This document shows positions 12,999 through 13,195 of a stretch of 13,195 nucleotides of DNA, in pieces. Numbering within the stretch: the stretch's first letter is position 1; each line of letters starts with the position of its first letter. The notes below the pieces were generated by a model. The model made no database searches. It worked only from the letters and a program-made list of their open reading frames with translations, and was not told where the DNA came from. A program made the translations under genes and the position numbers. The DNA comes from VYDC01 sp034420495. Lineage in GTDB: Bacteria > Chloroflexota > Dehalococcoidia > UBA2979. The stretch lies in assembly GCA_034420495.1 (NCBI GenBank), contig DAOULG010000238.1:1-13195 (forward strand), written 5' to 3'.

Positions 12999-13195
12999 AT
13001 GGACTGGACCGACACCACGGCGGAGGCGAGCTTCCGGCAGGAGGTGCGCGAGCTCATCGCGCGCATGCCCGAGCGCTACCGGAGGATGGCGGAGCACGAG
13101 TACACCGCATACACGCAGTGGGCCCGCGACCGGCTCGAGGAGGACGAGGGGGCGCGCTCGGCGGCCGGCGAGTGGTTCTCCGCCTTCGCCGAGAA
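12999..13195 (+). CDS. Acyl-CoA dehydrogenase family protein, N-terminal fragment
   Basis: The gene runs off the window end, with 65 codons visible. The start is ATG 12999 after the SD GGAGCGAGG. MDWTDTTAEASFRQEVREL followed by IARMPERYR and then QWARDRLEEDEG...EWFSAFAE matches the first helical domain of acyl-CoA dehydrogenases of the MDWxDTPEQxxFRxEVR type common in Chloroflexota and Actinobacteria, where alpha-helix F-R-x-E-V-R is followed by W...L-A-E-x-G-W. These FAD enzymes introduce the alpha-beta double bond in acyl-CoA oxidation and pass electrons to ETF. The FAD-binding and catalytic Glu regions lie beyond the window, so the subclass is unknown. High GC and codon use return here to the style of genes left of 10700. 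Confidence 0.78.
   Translation, partial: MDWTDTTAEASFRQEVRELIARMPERYRRMAEHEYTAYTQWARDRLEEDEGARSAAGEWFSAFAE

Noticed and set aside
12955..13195. ATG at 12955 as the start of the acyl-CoA dehydrogenase
   Set aside because: It is in a different frame from the recognisable dehydrogenase sequence. The ATG at 12999 has a good SD and gives the canonical MDWTDT beginning.
1..13195. CRISPR array, rRNA or integrase
   Set aside because: No regularly spaced direct repeats, no rRNA-like stretches and no tyrosine or serine recombinase motifs were seen on either strand.

Overview
The window is very GC-rich DNA. Sampled 60-base lines in the housekeeping genes hand-count at about 77-87% GC. It is densely packed, with short intergenic gaps, frequent GTG starts and TAGNNT-type -10 elements, some placed so that transcripts would be leaderless. 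The gene content is a type III CoA-transferase, two luciferase-like (LLM) oxidoreductases, a DUF6295-like protein, a dienelactone hydrolase and an acyl-CoA dehydrogenase. This suggests a free-living Chloroflexota (Dehalococcoidia-like) or actinobacterial heterotroph. The lineage is an inference from style and families; no rRNA or marker gene is present.

Layout. Positions 1-3323 (+) carry the end of a CaiB/BaiF CoA-transferase, an O-methyltransferase overlapping an alpha/beta-hydrolase-fold protein that lacks its catalytic residues, then a dienelactone hydrolase and a DUF6295-like protein. Positions 3339-5451 (-) hold two LLM-class oxidoreductases. Positions about 5489-6790 (+) hold a lone tnpB element (IS200/IS605 superfamily) with no tnpA. 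Its tnpB has an intact RuvC/zinc core but a one-base frameshift near the N-terminus, and hairpins lie at both ends. Positions 6830-10672 hold three major facilitator transporters: two forward genes one base apart and a third convergent with them, the stops sharing CTAA. Positions 10673-11025 contain no gene but end in a promoter wrapped in an inverted repeat. Positions 11026-12784 (+) hold a two-gene operon of a DprA/Smf-like (SLOG fold) protein and a zinc-ribbon ComF-like phosphoribosyltransferase. An acyl-CoA dehydrogenase starts at 12999 and runs off the end.

How the genes work together. Most of the window looks like catabolic accessory metabolism: CoA transfer, acyl-CoA oxidation, flavin-dependent oxidation, lactone or ester hydrolysis, and organic acid or drug transport. 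The DprA-PRTase pair stands apart. Its GC content is visibly lower (about 62-68% in sampled lines), it has its own regulated promoter, and no other competence gene is nearby. It is the best candidate here for an under-described system, plausibly a nucleic-acid-sensing or nucleotide-based conflict module. The tnpB element is the second point of interest: a damaged RNA-guided nuclease gene whose promoter contains a LexA-type GAAC-N4-GTTC palindrome.
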